Shown here: in pieces, positions 45,683 to 54,541 of the stretch
Position numbering within the stretch: the stretch's first letter is position 1
Layout: every line of letters starts with the position of its first letter
NCBI RefSeq assembly: GCF_017161425.1
Contig: NZ_CP071057.1
Span: 1-64,000 of the forward strand
DNA: 64,000 bases
Origin: Marinicauda algicola
GTDB lineage: Bacteria; Pseudomonadota; Alphaproteobacteria; Caulobacterales; Maricaulaceae
Reading direction: 5' to 3'
The notes under the pieces: generated by a model
Database searches by the model: none
Told to the model about the DNA's origin: nothing
What the model saw: only the letters and a program-made list of their open reading frames with translations
Translations under genes and position numbers: made by a program

Positions 45683-47902
45683 ATGCACATGCTCATCAGC
45701 GCTGCTGCCGCGTGCTTATTGGTCTCAACGCCCTGTGCTTCGGCACAGGTCCTGTTCGATCTCGACACGCTCGACGGGACGAATGGCTTTCGCATAGATG
45801 GCCAGGCGGCCGGCACCCGGTTCTCGACCGGCCATTCCGGCATCGGCGATTTCAATTGCGACGGGCGCGACGACTGGGCCGTTTCCTCCCTCGATCACGG
45901 CGTCCGCGTCTTCTTCGGCCAGGCCGCACCCTTTTCCCACCCGCTGCCTGCGGACGGCTTCGCACTGGCGCCCGGTTTCGTCATCGAGGGCGTCGCAACG
46001 GGCAATGTCGTCAGTGGAGCGAACAGCGGCGAGAACGTTGTGGGGCTCGGCGACCTGAATGCCGACGGCTGCGACGACTTCGCCATCGGCCTGCCCGCCC
46101 ATGACAGCCGCAATGGCGCTGTTCTGGTCGTGCTCGGTGCGCCGTCCACACCCGCATCTCTGAACGCCATGTCAGCGCTGGGCGAACGCACCATTCTCGT
46201 GACCCCCGCGCTTAAAAACCAGAGCTGGTTTGGCATGGCCGTCGGGGCGGCCGATTTCGATGCGAACGGAACCCCGGACCTTCTCGTCGGTGCGTTCTAC
46301 GACCATGTCTGGGACTGGGGCCGCGGCTATATCGTGCATGGCGATCTTCTGGTTCCGGCCCAATCGGGTCAGGGATACGAGCCGATCCGGGAGGTCGGCG
46401 CTTCGGGCGGGCCGGCCACGCTCCAGCTGGTTGGTGAATCTTCGCACAACGAACATCTTGGCTGGAGCGTAGCCGGTGTCGGCGACGTCGATGGTGTGCC
46501 GGGTGACGAGGTCGTGTTCGGCGCATACGGAGCAGACAACATCCAGTCCGGCGTGCGCCATTATAACGGCGCCGCCTATCTGGTCTTCTCTCAGCCCTCG
46601 CCTGCCACGGGCGTACTGCGGGGAAGCCATCTCGCGGACGCCGGCATCAGGATGGTTCCACCCGCACTCCCGCAAGGGCTTACGGTCAGTGCGGCGGCCC
46701 ATGCCGGCTGGGCCGCCGCGGGCGCCGGCGATATCGATCAGGATGGTTATAAGGACTTCATTGTCACTGCCTTCCGCCTGTCCACGGGGACGGCCCCGAG
46801 CGAACTCTATCGCGGTGCCGCCTTCCTGATCTATGGCGGGCCTTATCTGCGCGCCCTCTCCGGCGGGTTGGGCGCAGGCGACCCAAGCTACGACCTTCTG
46901 CTCGAAACCGGCGGAGCTCAGGGGGTGCCCTACAGGGGAACGACGATCCTCGGCTTTGCCTCCCAGGTGCTCGGTGCGGCCGCCGCCGCTGACCCGGCAA
47001 GTGGACGGCTGCTGCTGGGAACGCTCCATCCGGGCGCCACTGGCGGCGATGGCGGCGGAGCCTGGCTGGTCAATCCGCACACCTGTCCCGCTTCCCAGGT
47101 GGACCTGACCGCATCTCTGCCCGATGGTTGCGCCATCTACTACCATGCGCCGGGCTCCGGGCAGAACCTGTCCTTTCTAGGCGACGTGATGGGCGCAGAC
47201 GGATTATCGGAACCGGCAATCGGATTTCAGACGACGGGCAGTTATGCCGGAGCGCTGTACGTCTTGCGCGGCGAGCCCGCGATAGACTGTGCAGCCTTGC
47301 CCCCCGGGGCGGTGTTTTACTACCGGCCCGAAACCGGTCTGCCCGACCATGACCGGATCGGCGGGTCGATCGCCGCGTCTGGCTCGGGTACGCTCGTCAG
47401 CGGCCGCTATGGCACCGAAGCCATCGCGGTGAATCACACATTCGCTTTCCCCCAGGCCGATGTGGACTTCGCCGATGGGCAGGATTTCACCGTGGAGGTC
47501 GTGGCCCGCTGGCAAAGCCAGTGGCGCGAACGCAATATCGTTTCAAAGTGGACGAACCCGCGCGGCTACCGGCTCTCGACCGGCAGCGATCAGGCCGTGG
47601 CCACGCTTCGATCAAACGGTCAGGTCCGCATCCAGAACGCCGCAACGCCCGATCCTGAGGGCTGGTACTCGCTTCATGCGGTGGCCGATTACGGCGCAAA
47701 CGCGCTGACACTCTACAATCATGGTGCCGCGGTCGCGACGAGCAATCCAGCCCTCGACCTCGGCGTCGTACTCGGCTCCTTCAACGTGCCCACGCCATTA
47801 CACATTCATGCCGGAATGACGATCGATCATGTTGTCGTGTACGACCGCGCATTGACGCCGGAAGAAATCGCCGGGCTCCACGATCTCCCGAAATGCAATT
47901 AG
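45683..47902 (+). CDS. secreted FG-GAP repeat protein with C-terminal LamG domain
   Basis: A 739-residue secreted protein. A signal peptide (MHMLISAAAACLLVSTPCAS) precedes integrin-alpha-like FG-GAP repeats with calcium-binding loops: GIGDFNCDGRDDWAVSSLDH, GLGDLNADGCDDFAIGLPAH, GAADFDANGTPDLLVGAFYD, GVGDVDGVPGDEVVFGAYG and GAGDIDQDGYKDFIVTAF. The last 190 residues form a LamG-type domain closing with HVVVYDRALTPEEIAGLHDL, like the end of the preceding LamG protein. It probably folds as a beta-propeller for adhesion or glycan binding at the surface. Calcium dependence is inferred from the repeats. Confidence 0.85.
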   Translation: MHMLISAAAACLLVSTPCASAQVLFDLDTLDGTNGFRIDGQAAGTRFSTGHSGIGDFNCDGRDDWAVSSLDHGVRVFFGQAAPFSHPLPADGFALAPGFVIEGVATGNVVSGANSGENVVGLGDLNADGCDDFAIGLPAHDSRNGAVLVVLGAPSTPASLNAMSALGERTILVTPALKNQSWFGMAVGAADFDANGTPDLLVGAFYDHVWDWGRGYIVHGDLLVPAQSGQGYEPIREVGASGGPATLQLVGESSHNEHLGWSVAGVGDVDGVPGDEVVFGAYGADNIQSGVRHYNGAAYLVFSQPSPATGVLRGSHLADAGIRMVPPALPQGLTVSAAAHAGWAAAGAGDIDQDGYKDFIVTAFRLSTGTAPSELYRGAAFLIYGGPYLRALSGGLGAGDPSYDLLLETGGAQGVPYRGTTILGFASQVLGAAAAADPASGRLLLGTLHPGATGGDGGGAWLVNPHTCPASQVDLTASLPDGCAIYYHAPGSGQNLSFLGDVMGADGLSEPAIGFQTTGSYAGALYVLRGEPAIDCAALPPGAVFYYRPETGLPDHDRIGGSIAASGSGTLVSGRYGTEAIAVNHTFAFPQADVDFADGQDFTVEVVARWQSQWRERNIVSKWTNPRGYRLSTGSDQAVATLRSNGQVRIQNAATPDPEGWYSLHAVADYGANALTLYNHGAAVATSNPALDLGVVLGSFNVPTPLHIHAGMTIDHVVVYDRALTPEEIAGLHDLPKCN

Positions 47903-48348
47903 CTGAGGCGATGTCCGGCGTCACAACATCCCGGCGAGGGGCTCCGGTCTACGTGTTGACTCGCAGCATGTCCGCATTATGAGAAGTTGACCTTCAACCG
48001 CTCGGGTCATGAGCCAGCGCTCAGACCATCCCTGCTACCTTGGAAATTGACCATATTTCCATTATGCGCACTTGCGCTGTTCAGGTTAGGACGCCCAATC
48101 ACGCTATTGGGACGGCAGGCAATTTCGAGACGGAATCTAAGACGCATTTATCTGCACTTGGAACAACTCCCGTAAACTCTTGCCGGCTGCCTCGGAAACG
48201 ACCGTTTTTGCGACGACCGGATTTACGAGTTAGTTAGCGCCCATCACTCGAGTGGGCCAGACAACCTTGACGTAAGAGCAATTCTGACGCCTCCTTTTAG
48301 GCGCGGAGCGTCGCAATGAAAACGAGGCGCGATTGAAGGGACCGAGCC
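47903..48348. other. intergenic region at a GC drop, no gene recognised
   Basis: About 450 bases separate the FG-GAP gene from the OLD-type nuclease gene. GC falls clearly from about 48.0 kb. Short ORFs here (about 60 codons) have no family signal. The region should contain the nuclease promoter; AT-rich blocks occur near 48040-48120. The composition change marks the edge of recently acquired DNA. Confidence 0.45.
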
Positions 48349-50073
48349 TTGGCAGTCAGATATAAATTAGCTGAACTAAGTGCGACAAATTTCCGTGGCA
48401 TCAAAGAAATAACCGTTCCGCTTTCGAGCGAGACCCCGCTTTACCTTATCGGCTCTAATAACGCCGGGAAGTCCACGGTACTTGATGCAATAGCATTTGC
48501 CCTCAAGTCGGGCGGCTTTTTTTCGTACGATCTTGATCCCTTCGACTTCTACCATTCAAAAAACGGCGACGCTGCGAAATCCTTCAGCGTTAGAGTTCGA
48601 CTTTCTGCGGAATCAGAAGAAGAGCTCCCGGCGGTTCAAGGTGTTGGAAATCCAGTGCCGGTTCACTTCCTCAGCGCGAAAGGAAAAACATCGTCATCGG
48701 GGAAATTGTCGAAACACTTTAATCTTTTAGACCGGAATGGAAAGGCTATTTCACTCTCGCGTAGCACTCCCTTAAAGGGTAAACTTAAAGCAGCTTATGC
48801 AGATCACGAATACGTTGATTGGCGCCCGAATAGCGCGCGGCATGACGATATTCGGTCCTATCTGCCCGAAGTTATGCTTATAAGGCCGAGCGACCTAAAG
48901 TCATCATTATACTCTTGGAAAACTGGACCTCTCAACCGGCTATCAAAGATACTCGCAGAAAGAATGCTGAACGAAAGCTGGACGCTTGACTATCAAGGTC
49001 AACAAAAGCGAATGCCAGAAACCATTCACTCTGCTTACGATTTTTTTAATACCGCAGTATCGGAATTCCCATTTTGGACAAAAGAGATACGGCCCATGCT
49101 TGAGGAGAGCCTAACCGGCTTCCTAGGTTCGCAGGGTAAGATCGAATTGGCGCCACGCATCCAGCAAATCGAGGACTGGATCAGGCAGCAGCTTCTACTC
49201 TCGTTTGCCGCTGACGGCACCGGAGCATCAACACCGCTTGAACGGATGGGCGAGGGCTGGCAGTGCATGGTTCGTCTTGCCGCACTCGAAGTGCTTAGCA
49301 AGTTGCCAGACCAAGCTCGGGACAATGTGGTGCTACTACTCGAAGAGCCAGAGACGCACCTCCATCCGCACCTGCGCAGACGGTTGCGAAAGGTGCTTGA
49401 ACGCCTCGCTGCCCAAGGGTGGACGGTCATCGCCACCACTCATGCACCAGAATTTATAAATCTCACCGAAAATCAACGGATAGGGAAGATTCGAAGATCG
49501 GAAGACGGTGTAAGTTTGGCGCTCACCGATCCGCATGAAAAGCCCCCCGGGCTCAAGACACAAGCCAAACTTGACGAACGCGACAACGGCGAAATCTTCT
49601 TCGCGGACAAGGTGATATTGTGTGAGGGGCCTGACGACCAATTCGCGCTTCAGCACATTCTCCAAATTCTTGGCGCAGACCTTGATGCGGGCAGCGTAAG
49701 TCTGATTCAAGTGGGCTCGCGAAATAACCTTCCTGATTACGCGGCGCTGCTGCAATCATTAGCGACACCTTGGTGCGCAGTACTTGATGAAGACCGATTG
49801 CCAGATGGCTCACTTAAACAAGGCGCAGCCAAGACGCTGACTAAACTTTGCGACTTGAAATCTCAAGCAGACCTGATCGAGAAATGGAACATCGACTTAG
49901 AACATTGCCTTGGAATTCGGCCTGACGGGCCGATGCGAAAAGCGATTCCATCTTGGCAGTCTGAGGTTATACAGCCCCTGAAATTGTCCGAACTGCAACA
50001 GAAGTATCCTGATTACGTCACGGTCGGAGAAGCGGTCGCCGAATGGGTGACCTCACCCAGCGGTAAACAATGA
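48349..50073 (+). CDS. OLD-family ATPase/TOPRIM nuclease
   Basis: A 574-residue protein of the overcoming-lysogenization-defect family. The N-terminal ABC-type ATPase has Walker A GSNNAGKST (residues 35-43), the signature region TPLERMGEGWQCMVRLAAL, Walker B NVVLLLEEPETHLHPHLRRR (about 324) and the H-loop IATTHAPEF. The C-terminal TOPRIM domain has VILCEGPDDQFAL (about 422, catalytic Glu) and CAVLDEDRLPDG (about 480, Asp pair). Such nucleases act in phage defence, alone or with a UvrD-like partner as in Gabija; no helicase gene is adjacent, so class 1 (stand-alone) is likely. The start is TTG after GAAGGG. Codon use and GC differ from the neighbours, consistent with transfer. Confidence 0.85.
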   Translation: MAVRYKLAELSATNFRGIKEITVPLSSETPLYLIGSNNAGKSTVLDAIAFALKSGGFFSYDLDPFDFYHSKNGDAAKSFSVRVRLSAESEEELPAVQGVGNPVPVHFLSAKGKTSSSGKLSKHFNLLDRNGKAISLSRSTPLKGKLKAAYADHEYVDWRPNSARHDDIRSYLPEVMLIRPSDLKSSLYSWKTGPLNRLSKILAERMLNESWTLDYQGQQKRMPETIHSAYDFFNTAVSEFPFWTKEIRPMLEESLTGFLGSQGKIELAPRIQQIEDWIRQQLLLSFAADGTGASTPLERMGEGWQCMVRLAALEVLSKLPDQARDNVVLLLEEPETHLHPHLRRRLRKVLERLAAQGWTVIATTHAPEFINLTENQRIGKIRRSEDGVSLALTDPHEKPPGLKTQAKLDERDNGEIFFADKVILCEGPDDQFALQHILQILGADLDAGSVSLIQVGSRNNLPDYAALLQSLATPWCAVLDEDRLPDGSLKQGAAKTLTKLCDLKSQADLIEKWNIDLEHCLGIRPDGPMRKAIPSWQSEVIQPLKLSELQQKYPDYVTVGEAVAEWVTSPSGKQ

Positions 50074-50117
50074 TCGGTGAGGCCGGGACGCTCCGCCGAG
50101 GCCCCGGCCCACCTCAT

Positions 50118-50258
50118 TCAAGCCAATCCAACCGCCGAGGCAACCGGACGCGTCGCTTCGTCGCGCACTTGGGCGTATCGAATGGTCGTCTCCCGGCTCT
50201 TGTGACCGAGCGTGTTGCCGATGCTTTCCAGCGAGCAGCCGGAGTTTATCCCGGTTCC
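50118..50258 (-). pseudogene. tyrosine integrase, C-terminal fragment
   Basis: Only the end of a tyrosine recombinase remains: SLESIGNTLGHKSRETTIRY followed by AQVRDEATRPVASAVGLA. The LGH box and the nucleophilic Tyr in TTIRYA are kept in correct spacing. The Arg and HxxR boxes are missing; the upstream sequence is the HNH gene end. It is a scar of an integrase lost by deletion or recombination. It faces the opposite way to the N-terminal integrase fragment at 38382. Confidence 0.75.
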
Positions 50259-50260
50259 CC

Positions 50261-50926
50261 TCAGCGAACCCGCTCCCCGGTAGCATGTACCACCCCATGG
50301 CAGTTCGCGCACATGAGCACCCGGCGGAGTGACTTCGACCGTGCCTCCGGCATCCTCTCGAAGGGAGTTTGAATGTGGGCCTGGGCCACGTGGATTGCCG
50401 CGTCCCCGAAGGTCGCCCGCATATCAACGCCGCAACGTCGACACTCGGCTGATCGATGAGCTCTCGTGATATGTTTTCTGACCCATTCGCGGGACTGATC
50501 GGTCTCTTCGCAGAGCCGGTGCGCTTCCAGCAAGAGATAGCCATCTGGTGAATCTTGCCTGCGGCGACGGGCCGGAACCGTCATGTCAAGCTTGATGCCA
50601 GCCGCAGCAACATGCCTTATCGCGCTCGCGATAGCCTCAAGGCGAGCAGGGTCGCGTTGGAAGCGGTCCACGACCTGCCCACCCAGAGGATCGGCTCCCG
50701 ACCGCTTGCCCCGATGGATGGCATCGAGGGCACTAAGCTTCGAGCTACATCCGGCTTCGCTCCGATGCCAGTCCCATTGCGCGCGGTCCGCGCTCCAAAG
50801 CGCCTTGATCGAACTGACAAGCTCTTTGACATCGCCAGAAGCCACACGTCGCGAGGACCACCCGTTCGCTCTGAGAACGTCGTAGGCGAGAATCCACTCG
50901 TCCCTGCACCAGAGCGGACTCGTCAT
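50261..50926 (-). CDS. HNH-type zinc endonuclease-like protein
   Basis: A 221-residue protein. The C-terminal 60 residues carry paired zinc cysteines ECRRCGVDM and LMCANCHGVVHAT, with His residues between (IHVAQAHIQTPFERMPEAR), as in HNH nucleases. The N-terminal part (WILAYDVLRANGWSSRRVAS) is similar to the conserved N-terminus of HNH proteins in restriction and defence islands. ATG 50926 follows GATAGGGGGCAAC. Its stop abuts the integrase fragment. It converges on the OLD-type nuclease and may be a separate defence or mobile-element component. Confidence 0.65.
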   Translation of the reverse strand: MTSPLWCRDEWILAYDVLRANGWSSRRVASGDVKELVSSIKALWSADRAQWDWHRSEAGCSSKLSALDAIHRGKRSGADPLGGQVVDRFQRDPARLEAIASAIRHVAAAGIKLDMTVPARRRRQDSPDGYLLLEAHRLCEETDQSREWVRKHITRAHRSAECRRCGVDMRATFGDAAIHVAQAHIQTPFERMPEARSKSLRRVLMCANCHGVVHATGERVR

Positions 50927-51063
50927 GTTGCCCCCTATCTCGATTACCGGCGCGATCCCGATACTCCGGCAGAGAGCCAATCACACGACTGAAACGCAGC
51001 GTCCCGTGCAGCATCCGTGCAGCACGGAGCAGCCGGACGCTTTCGTAACTTGTTGGAATCTCA

Positions 51064-51099
51064 GGGTATCGTGTCGCACTGTGCAGCAGTGCAATACCC
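51064..51099. repeat. long two-part inverted repeat
   Basis: GGGTAT pairs with ATACCC and, inside, GCACTG pairs with CAGTGC around a five-base loop, giving a 36-base stem-loop with one small internal bulge. Just upstream (51000-51025) TGCAGCA-type short repeats occur. There is no T-tract, so a terminator is less likely than a protein-binding dyad or a recombination site. Confidence 0.5.
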
Positions 51100-51153
51100 T
51101 ATCCCGCTCGGAGCGGGGTAGCGCGAAAAGCGCAATTATTTCAAGAGGTTGGA

Positions 51154-51203
<50 letters not shown>

Positions 51204-51270
51204 GGCCTGTCTACCCGCCTATCCAAATTACTTGGATTTTGTCCAACGTTCTATGACGTCCAACAACCGA

Positions 51271-51344
51271 TGGGGCCCCCGGGGAGAGTCAAACCTCTGA
51301 CCTCTGCCTTTGAAGGGCATCGCTTTACGAATTGAACTACGGGC
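51271..51344 (-). other. degenerate tRNA-like sequence with UCA-type loop
   Basis: On the minus strand a tRNA outline is visible: GCCCGTAGTTCAATTCGTAA (acceptor and D-arm), TGCC-CTTCAAA-GGCA (anticodon arm), a T-arm-like segment and a CCCCA end. Loop position 34-36 would read UCA. The acceptor and T stems have several mismatches, so it is probably a decayed tRNA or an element-borne tRNA mimic. It resembles tRNA-Arg(UCU) in several blocks. Confidence 0.4.
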
Positions 51345-51844
51345 TGCTCGATCTCAGCCGCGAAAGGCTGAAACACGCCTTCTGAGCAAGACGAATGAAC
51401 GCTCTGAAATCCCCCAGTCGTGGCACCTCGACTAGATGAATGCCGGTTAGGTGGTGTTGCCGACTGAGGTCGCGTGGTGGCCGCCTCTGCGACGCGAGAT
51501 GCGTGCGTTTCCAAAGAGCCCTCATGCCGGCCAAGTCGATGCAATCTCCCAGTTCATGACCTGGCCGCGCCGCGATCACGGAATGGCGCTACTCGATACC
51601 GATCTGCAAACAAAGCGGAGTTACGGGTCGAGCGTTCTCGCGATCGTTACGTCGGTTGCTCGCGCTATCGGATCGCCACTGGCGGCGAGTGAGCGAGAGG
51701 CAGAAGCGGACTGGACTTCACCGCACCTTCGAGCATGCATGCGAACACCGCCCGGAAAGGCCCGACGCGCATACGCGTAACGGCTCCGGGCTCGCTTCAG
51801 TGCAAGCGCCGGCATCCTGCCCGCGTATTCACTGGAGGCACTCC
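51345..51844. other. 500-base stretch without a supported gene
   Basis: Several ORFs of 70-110 codons overlap here in different frames, none with a recognisable domain or good ribosome site. GC is intermediate (near 58 percent by eye). The right end carries the DUF3489 gene's ribosome site GGAGGCACTCC. I see no RNA gene or repeat array in it. Confidence 0.4.
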
Positions 51845-52117
51845 ATGTCCAAGTCCGCAGCAAGATCTGTCGATTCCGTCACCGAACCGAAGCCGTCGGT
51901 CCTCAAGCCCGGCACGAAGAAGGCTCAACTCGCCCAACTTCTCAAGCCGCGCAAGGGCGTCACCATCGAGGCACTTTCGACGACGCTCGGCTGGCAAGCC
52001 CATACCACTCGCGCCGCGATTAGCGGGCTACGCAAGGCGGGGTTCGAGGTCGAGCGGATTTCCGCTGATGATGGAAGCAAGACGTCATGCTATCGCTTGG
52101 CGGGCAGGGTGTCCTGA
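51845..52117 (+). CDS. DUF3489 domain protein
   Basis: A 90-residue protein with a basic, disordered start and the DUF3489 core: KKAQLAQLLKPRKGVTIEAL, LGWQAHTTRAAISGLRKAGF and ISADDGSKTSCYRLAG. The core looks like a small winged helix. It is conserved directly upstream of DUF2924 and a large serine recombinase in many alphaproteobacterial elements, as here. A role as accessory or regulatory DNA-binding protein of the recombinase is inferred. ATG 51845 follows GGAGG. Confidence 0.88.
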   Translation: MSKSAARSVDSVTEPKPSVLKPGTKKAQLAQLLKPRKGVTIEALSTTLGWQAHTTRAAISGLRKAGFEVERISADDGSKTSCYRLAGRVS

Positions 52118-52530
52118 TGAGAACGCTTCCGAGCCTTGGCGAGATAGCCGGGATGGATCATGCAGCGCTCTCCGATGCCTATAGTAGGTGTTTCGGCAAG
52201 CCCGCGCCGCGCCGAATGAGCCGCGTGCTCCTGGCGCGCATCCTCGCCTACGAGGTCCAGGTCAAAGCGAAGGGCGGTCTTCCCGCCGCCCTTCGCCGGC
52301 GACTCACCAACATCGCCAACGAAACGGCGCGTAAGAAAACCACGGGCTTGAAACCAGGCGCCTGTCTTGTGCGCGAGTGGAACGGAATCTCTCACGTGGT
52401 CGATGTAGTCGAGACCGGCTTCGTCTGGAAGGGCGAGACGTATCGCTCTCTCACGGCCATTGCCACGGCGATCACCGGTACGCGCTGGTCCGGACCTCGC
52501 TTCTTCAACCTCACGGGGAAAAAGCAATGA
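52117..52530 (+). CDS. DUF2924 domain protein
   Basis: A 137-residue DUF2924 protein. Motifs are LADIAGMD-like LGEIAGMDHAALSDAYSRCF, APRRMSRVLLARILAYEVQ, LKPGACLVREWNGISHVVDV and GFVWKGETYRSLTAIATAIT, TGTRWSGPRFF. The family accompanies phage and island recombinases; the function is unknown. The start overlaps the DUF3489 stop (TGATG) and the stop overlaps the recombinase start, so the three are one operon. Confidence 0.88.
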   Translation: MRTLPSLGEIAGMDHAALSDAYSRCFGKPAPRRMSRVLLARILAYEVQVKAKGGLPAALRRRLTNIANETARKKTTGLKPGACLVREWNGISHVVDVVETGFVWKGETYRSLTAIATAITGTRWSGPRFFNLTGKKQ

Positions 52531-54191
52531 ACGTTCAGACCATGCCACAACGCAAGATGCTGCGTTGCGCGATCTATACCCGGAAGTCGAGCGAGGAGGG
52601 CCTCGACCAGGAATTCAACTCGCTCGATGCTCAGCGAGAGGCCTGCGAGGCCTATATCGCAAGTCAGCGCCACGAAGGCTGGAAGCTCGTGCCAGATCGT
52701 TACGACGACGGCGGCATATCCGGTGGAACCCTGGAGCGGCCCGGGGTGAAACGATTGCTCGACGACGTGAAGGCGGGGAAGGTCGATCTTGTCGTCGTTT
52801 ACAAGATCGATCGCCTCACGCGGTCGCTCGCCGACTTTGCAAAGCTCGTCGATGAGTTCGACGCGGCGAACTGCTCCTTCGTATCCGTGACCCAGGCCTT
52901 CAACACCGCGACCTCCATGGGGCGGCTGACGCTCAATGTCCTGCTCTCTTTCGCGCAGTTCGAGCGGGAGGTCACCGCCGAGCGCATCCGCGACAAGATT
53001 GCCGCGTCCAAGAAAAAGGGACTCTGGATGGGTGGCGCCTGCCCGCTGGGCTACGAGCCGGCCGGGCGTACGCTAAAGATCATTGAATCTGAGGCCGAGA
53101 CGGTACGCACGCTTTTCCGGCTTTATGCCGAGCTGGGCTGCCTGAGGAAGGTTCAGCTTGAAGCCGAGCGTCTGGGACTGAAGACCAAGAAGCGCGAGTC
53201 TAGGAACCCAAAGCTCTGCGGCGGAGTCACTCCGTCCCGCGGCCGGATCCACCAGATTCTCCGGAACCCGATTTACGCCGGAAAGATCCGTCACAAAGAA
53301 AAGGTCTATGAGGGGCAGCATCCGGCCATCGTGGAGGCGGAGCTCTTCGAGAGGGTTCAAGAGAAGCTCGCCTTCGCGTCCGACCGCCCGAGGAACGTGA
53401 AGGACCCGGCCTCGCGCAGCCTGCTGGTCAGCCGACTCTGGGACGGCGAGGGCAACAGAATGATTCCCTGCCACACCAAGCGGAAGAAGAAGCGATACCG
53501 CTACTACGTCTCGGCGCCGTTGATCGAGAGGTCGGGCGAGCAGGGGATCGAGGGGTTGCGGCTTCCAGCGGTCGCTCTTGAAAATGCGGTCGGGAACGCG
53601 CTTGGAGACCATCTCACGAATGGTTTCCATCATGTCCTCGCGGAGAGCATGGCGGGAGCGGCAGATATGCATCGTCTCGAAAGCACGCTTCATGCCCTCG
53701 CCGAGTCAAAGCTCGAAGAGAGGCTTCAGCTCATCAGGTCTGCGATCGTGAAGCCCGGCGAGATATCGCTGAGCCTCTGCGCGCAGAGTTTGGGGAAAGT
53801 GCTCCAGATCGAGCCTGATCGTTTTGCCGACGAGATGCTGGTGTGCCGGGCGCCGTACACGCTTCGCCGGCGCGGTGTGGAGACCAAGCTCATCCTTGGC
53901 CGGCGAAAGCCCGAACCCGATGCCCGGATGCAGCGCACCCTGGCCCGCGCGATCCAGTGGCTCGGCGAGCTTCGAAACGGTACGCCACTCGATAAATTGG
54001 CCGAACGGGAGAAGCTCAGCCCGCGCTTTCTGCGGAGCCGACTCCAGATGGCTTTTCTCTCTCCGGCAATCATGAAGGCGATCGCCGATGGTACCCAGCC
54101 GGTCCATTTGTCGACTCATTCGTTCACGAGCACTGAGATCCCGATGGACTGGAATGACCAGGCGCGCGCCTTCGGATTTGGCTCCGACTAA
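52527..54191 (+). CDS. large serine recombinase
   Basis: A 554-residue serine integrase/resolvase-type recombinase. The N-terminal catalytic domain has Ser21 in RCAIYTRKSSEEGLDQEF, then NSLDAQREACEAYI, VVVYKIDRLTRSLADF and the FAQFEREVTAERIRDKIAAS helix. The recombinase domain (residues about 160-280) has RIHQILRNPIYAGKIRHKEK, and a zinc-ribbon-like segment follows (MIPCHTKRKKKRYRYYVSAP, with few cysteines). It probably inserts or excises the surrounding element. ATG 52527 overlaps the DUF2924 stop. The tRNA-Arg gene 350 bases downstream may be relevant as a target. Confidence 0.92.
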   Translation: MNVQTMPQRKMLRCAIYTRKSSEEGLDQEFNSLDAQREACEAYIASQRHEGWKLVPDRYDDGGISGGTLERPGVKRLLDDVKAGKVDLVVVYKIDRLTRSLADFAKLVDEFDAANCSFVSVTQAFNTATSMGRLTLNVLLSFAQFEREVTAERIRDKIAASKKKGLWMGGACPLGYEPAGRTLKIIESEAETVRTLFRLYAELGCLRKVQLEAERLGLKTKKRESRNPKLCGGVTPSRGRIHQILRNPIYAGKIRHKEKVYEGQHPAIVEAELFERVQEKLAFASDRPRNVKDPASRSLLVSRLWDGEGNRMIPCHTKRKKKRYRYYVSAPLIERSGEQGIEGLRLPAVALENAVGNALGDHLTNGFHHVLAESMAGAADMHRLESTLHALAESKLEERLQLIRSAIVKPGEISLSLCAQSLGKVLQIEPDRFADEMLVCRAPYTLRRRGVETKLILGRRKPEPDARMQRTLARAIQWLGELRNGTPLDKLAEREKLSPRFLRSRLQMAFLSPAIMKAIADGTQPVHLSTHSFTSTEIPMDWNDQARAFGFGSD

Positions 54192-54320
54192 CTCTCCCAG
54201 AAAACCGGAAAAGCGCTCCCTGATCGGTGCCAGATATTCCCTGATCCAAACGAAAATTTCCCTGTTAGGTCGACCAAGGAAATCAAGAATAAGCCACTGA
54301 TGCTATTTGTAAAATCGCAC

Positions 54321-54341
54321 GCCCCGATCCATGATCGGGGC
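54321..54341 (+). terminator. hairpin downstream of the recombinase
   Basis: GCCCCGATC and GATCGGGGC form a perfect nine-base stem with a three-base loop, followed by CTATTTGG. It lies 130 bases after the recombinase stop in an otherwise featureless 350-base stretch. Confidence 0.6.
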
Positions 54342-54541
54342 CTATTTGGTCGGGAATACCCTGTAAATCGCCCCGTAACAGGGTAAGCGGACCACGGACC
54401 ATCGCGCACTGAGACTATGGGGAGATCTCGGCTGGAACGTCTCCCACTTGCGGTCTCTGTCACCGGACAGCTTTGCCAAGCCTCGGAATTCAGGCGCGAA
54501 TTTTGGGTGTCCGCGGGCGGCTATGTCGGCTCCCGAATGAA

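Noticed and set aside
47903-48348. Two 60-codon ORFs between the FG-GAP and nuclease genes
   Set aside because: They are short, overlapping and without recognisable features; more likely non-coding sequence.
48349-50926. Gabija-type defence system
   Set aside because: The OLD-family nuclease is present but no UvrD-like helicase gene lies next to it, so the two-gene system is not supported.
51345-51844. Several 70-110-codon ORFs upstream of the DUF3489 gene
   Set aside because: They overlap in conflicting frames, lack ribosome sites and show no family features.
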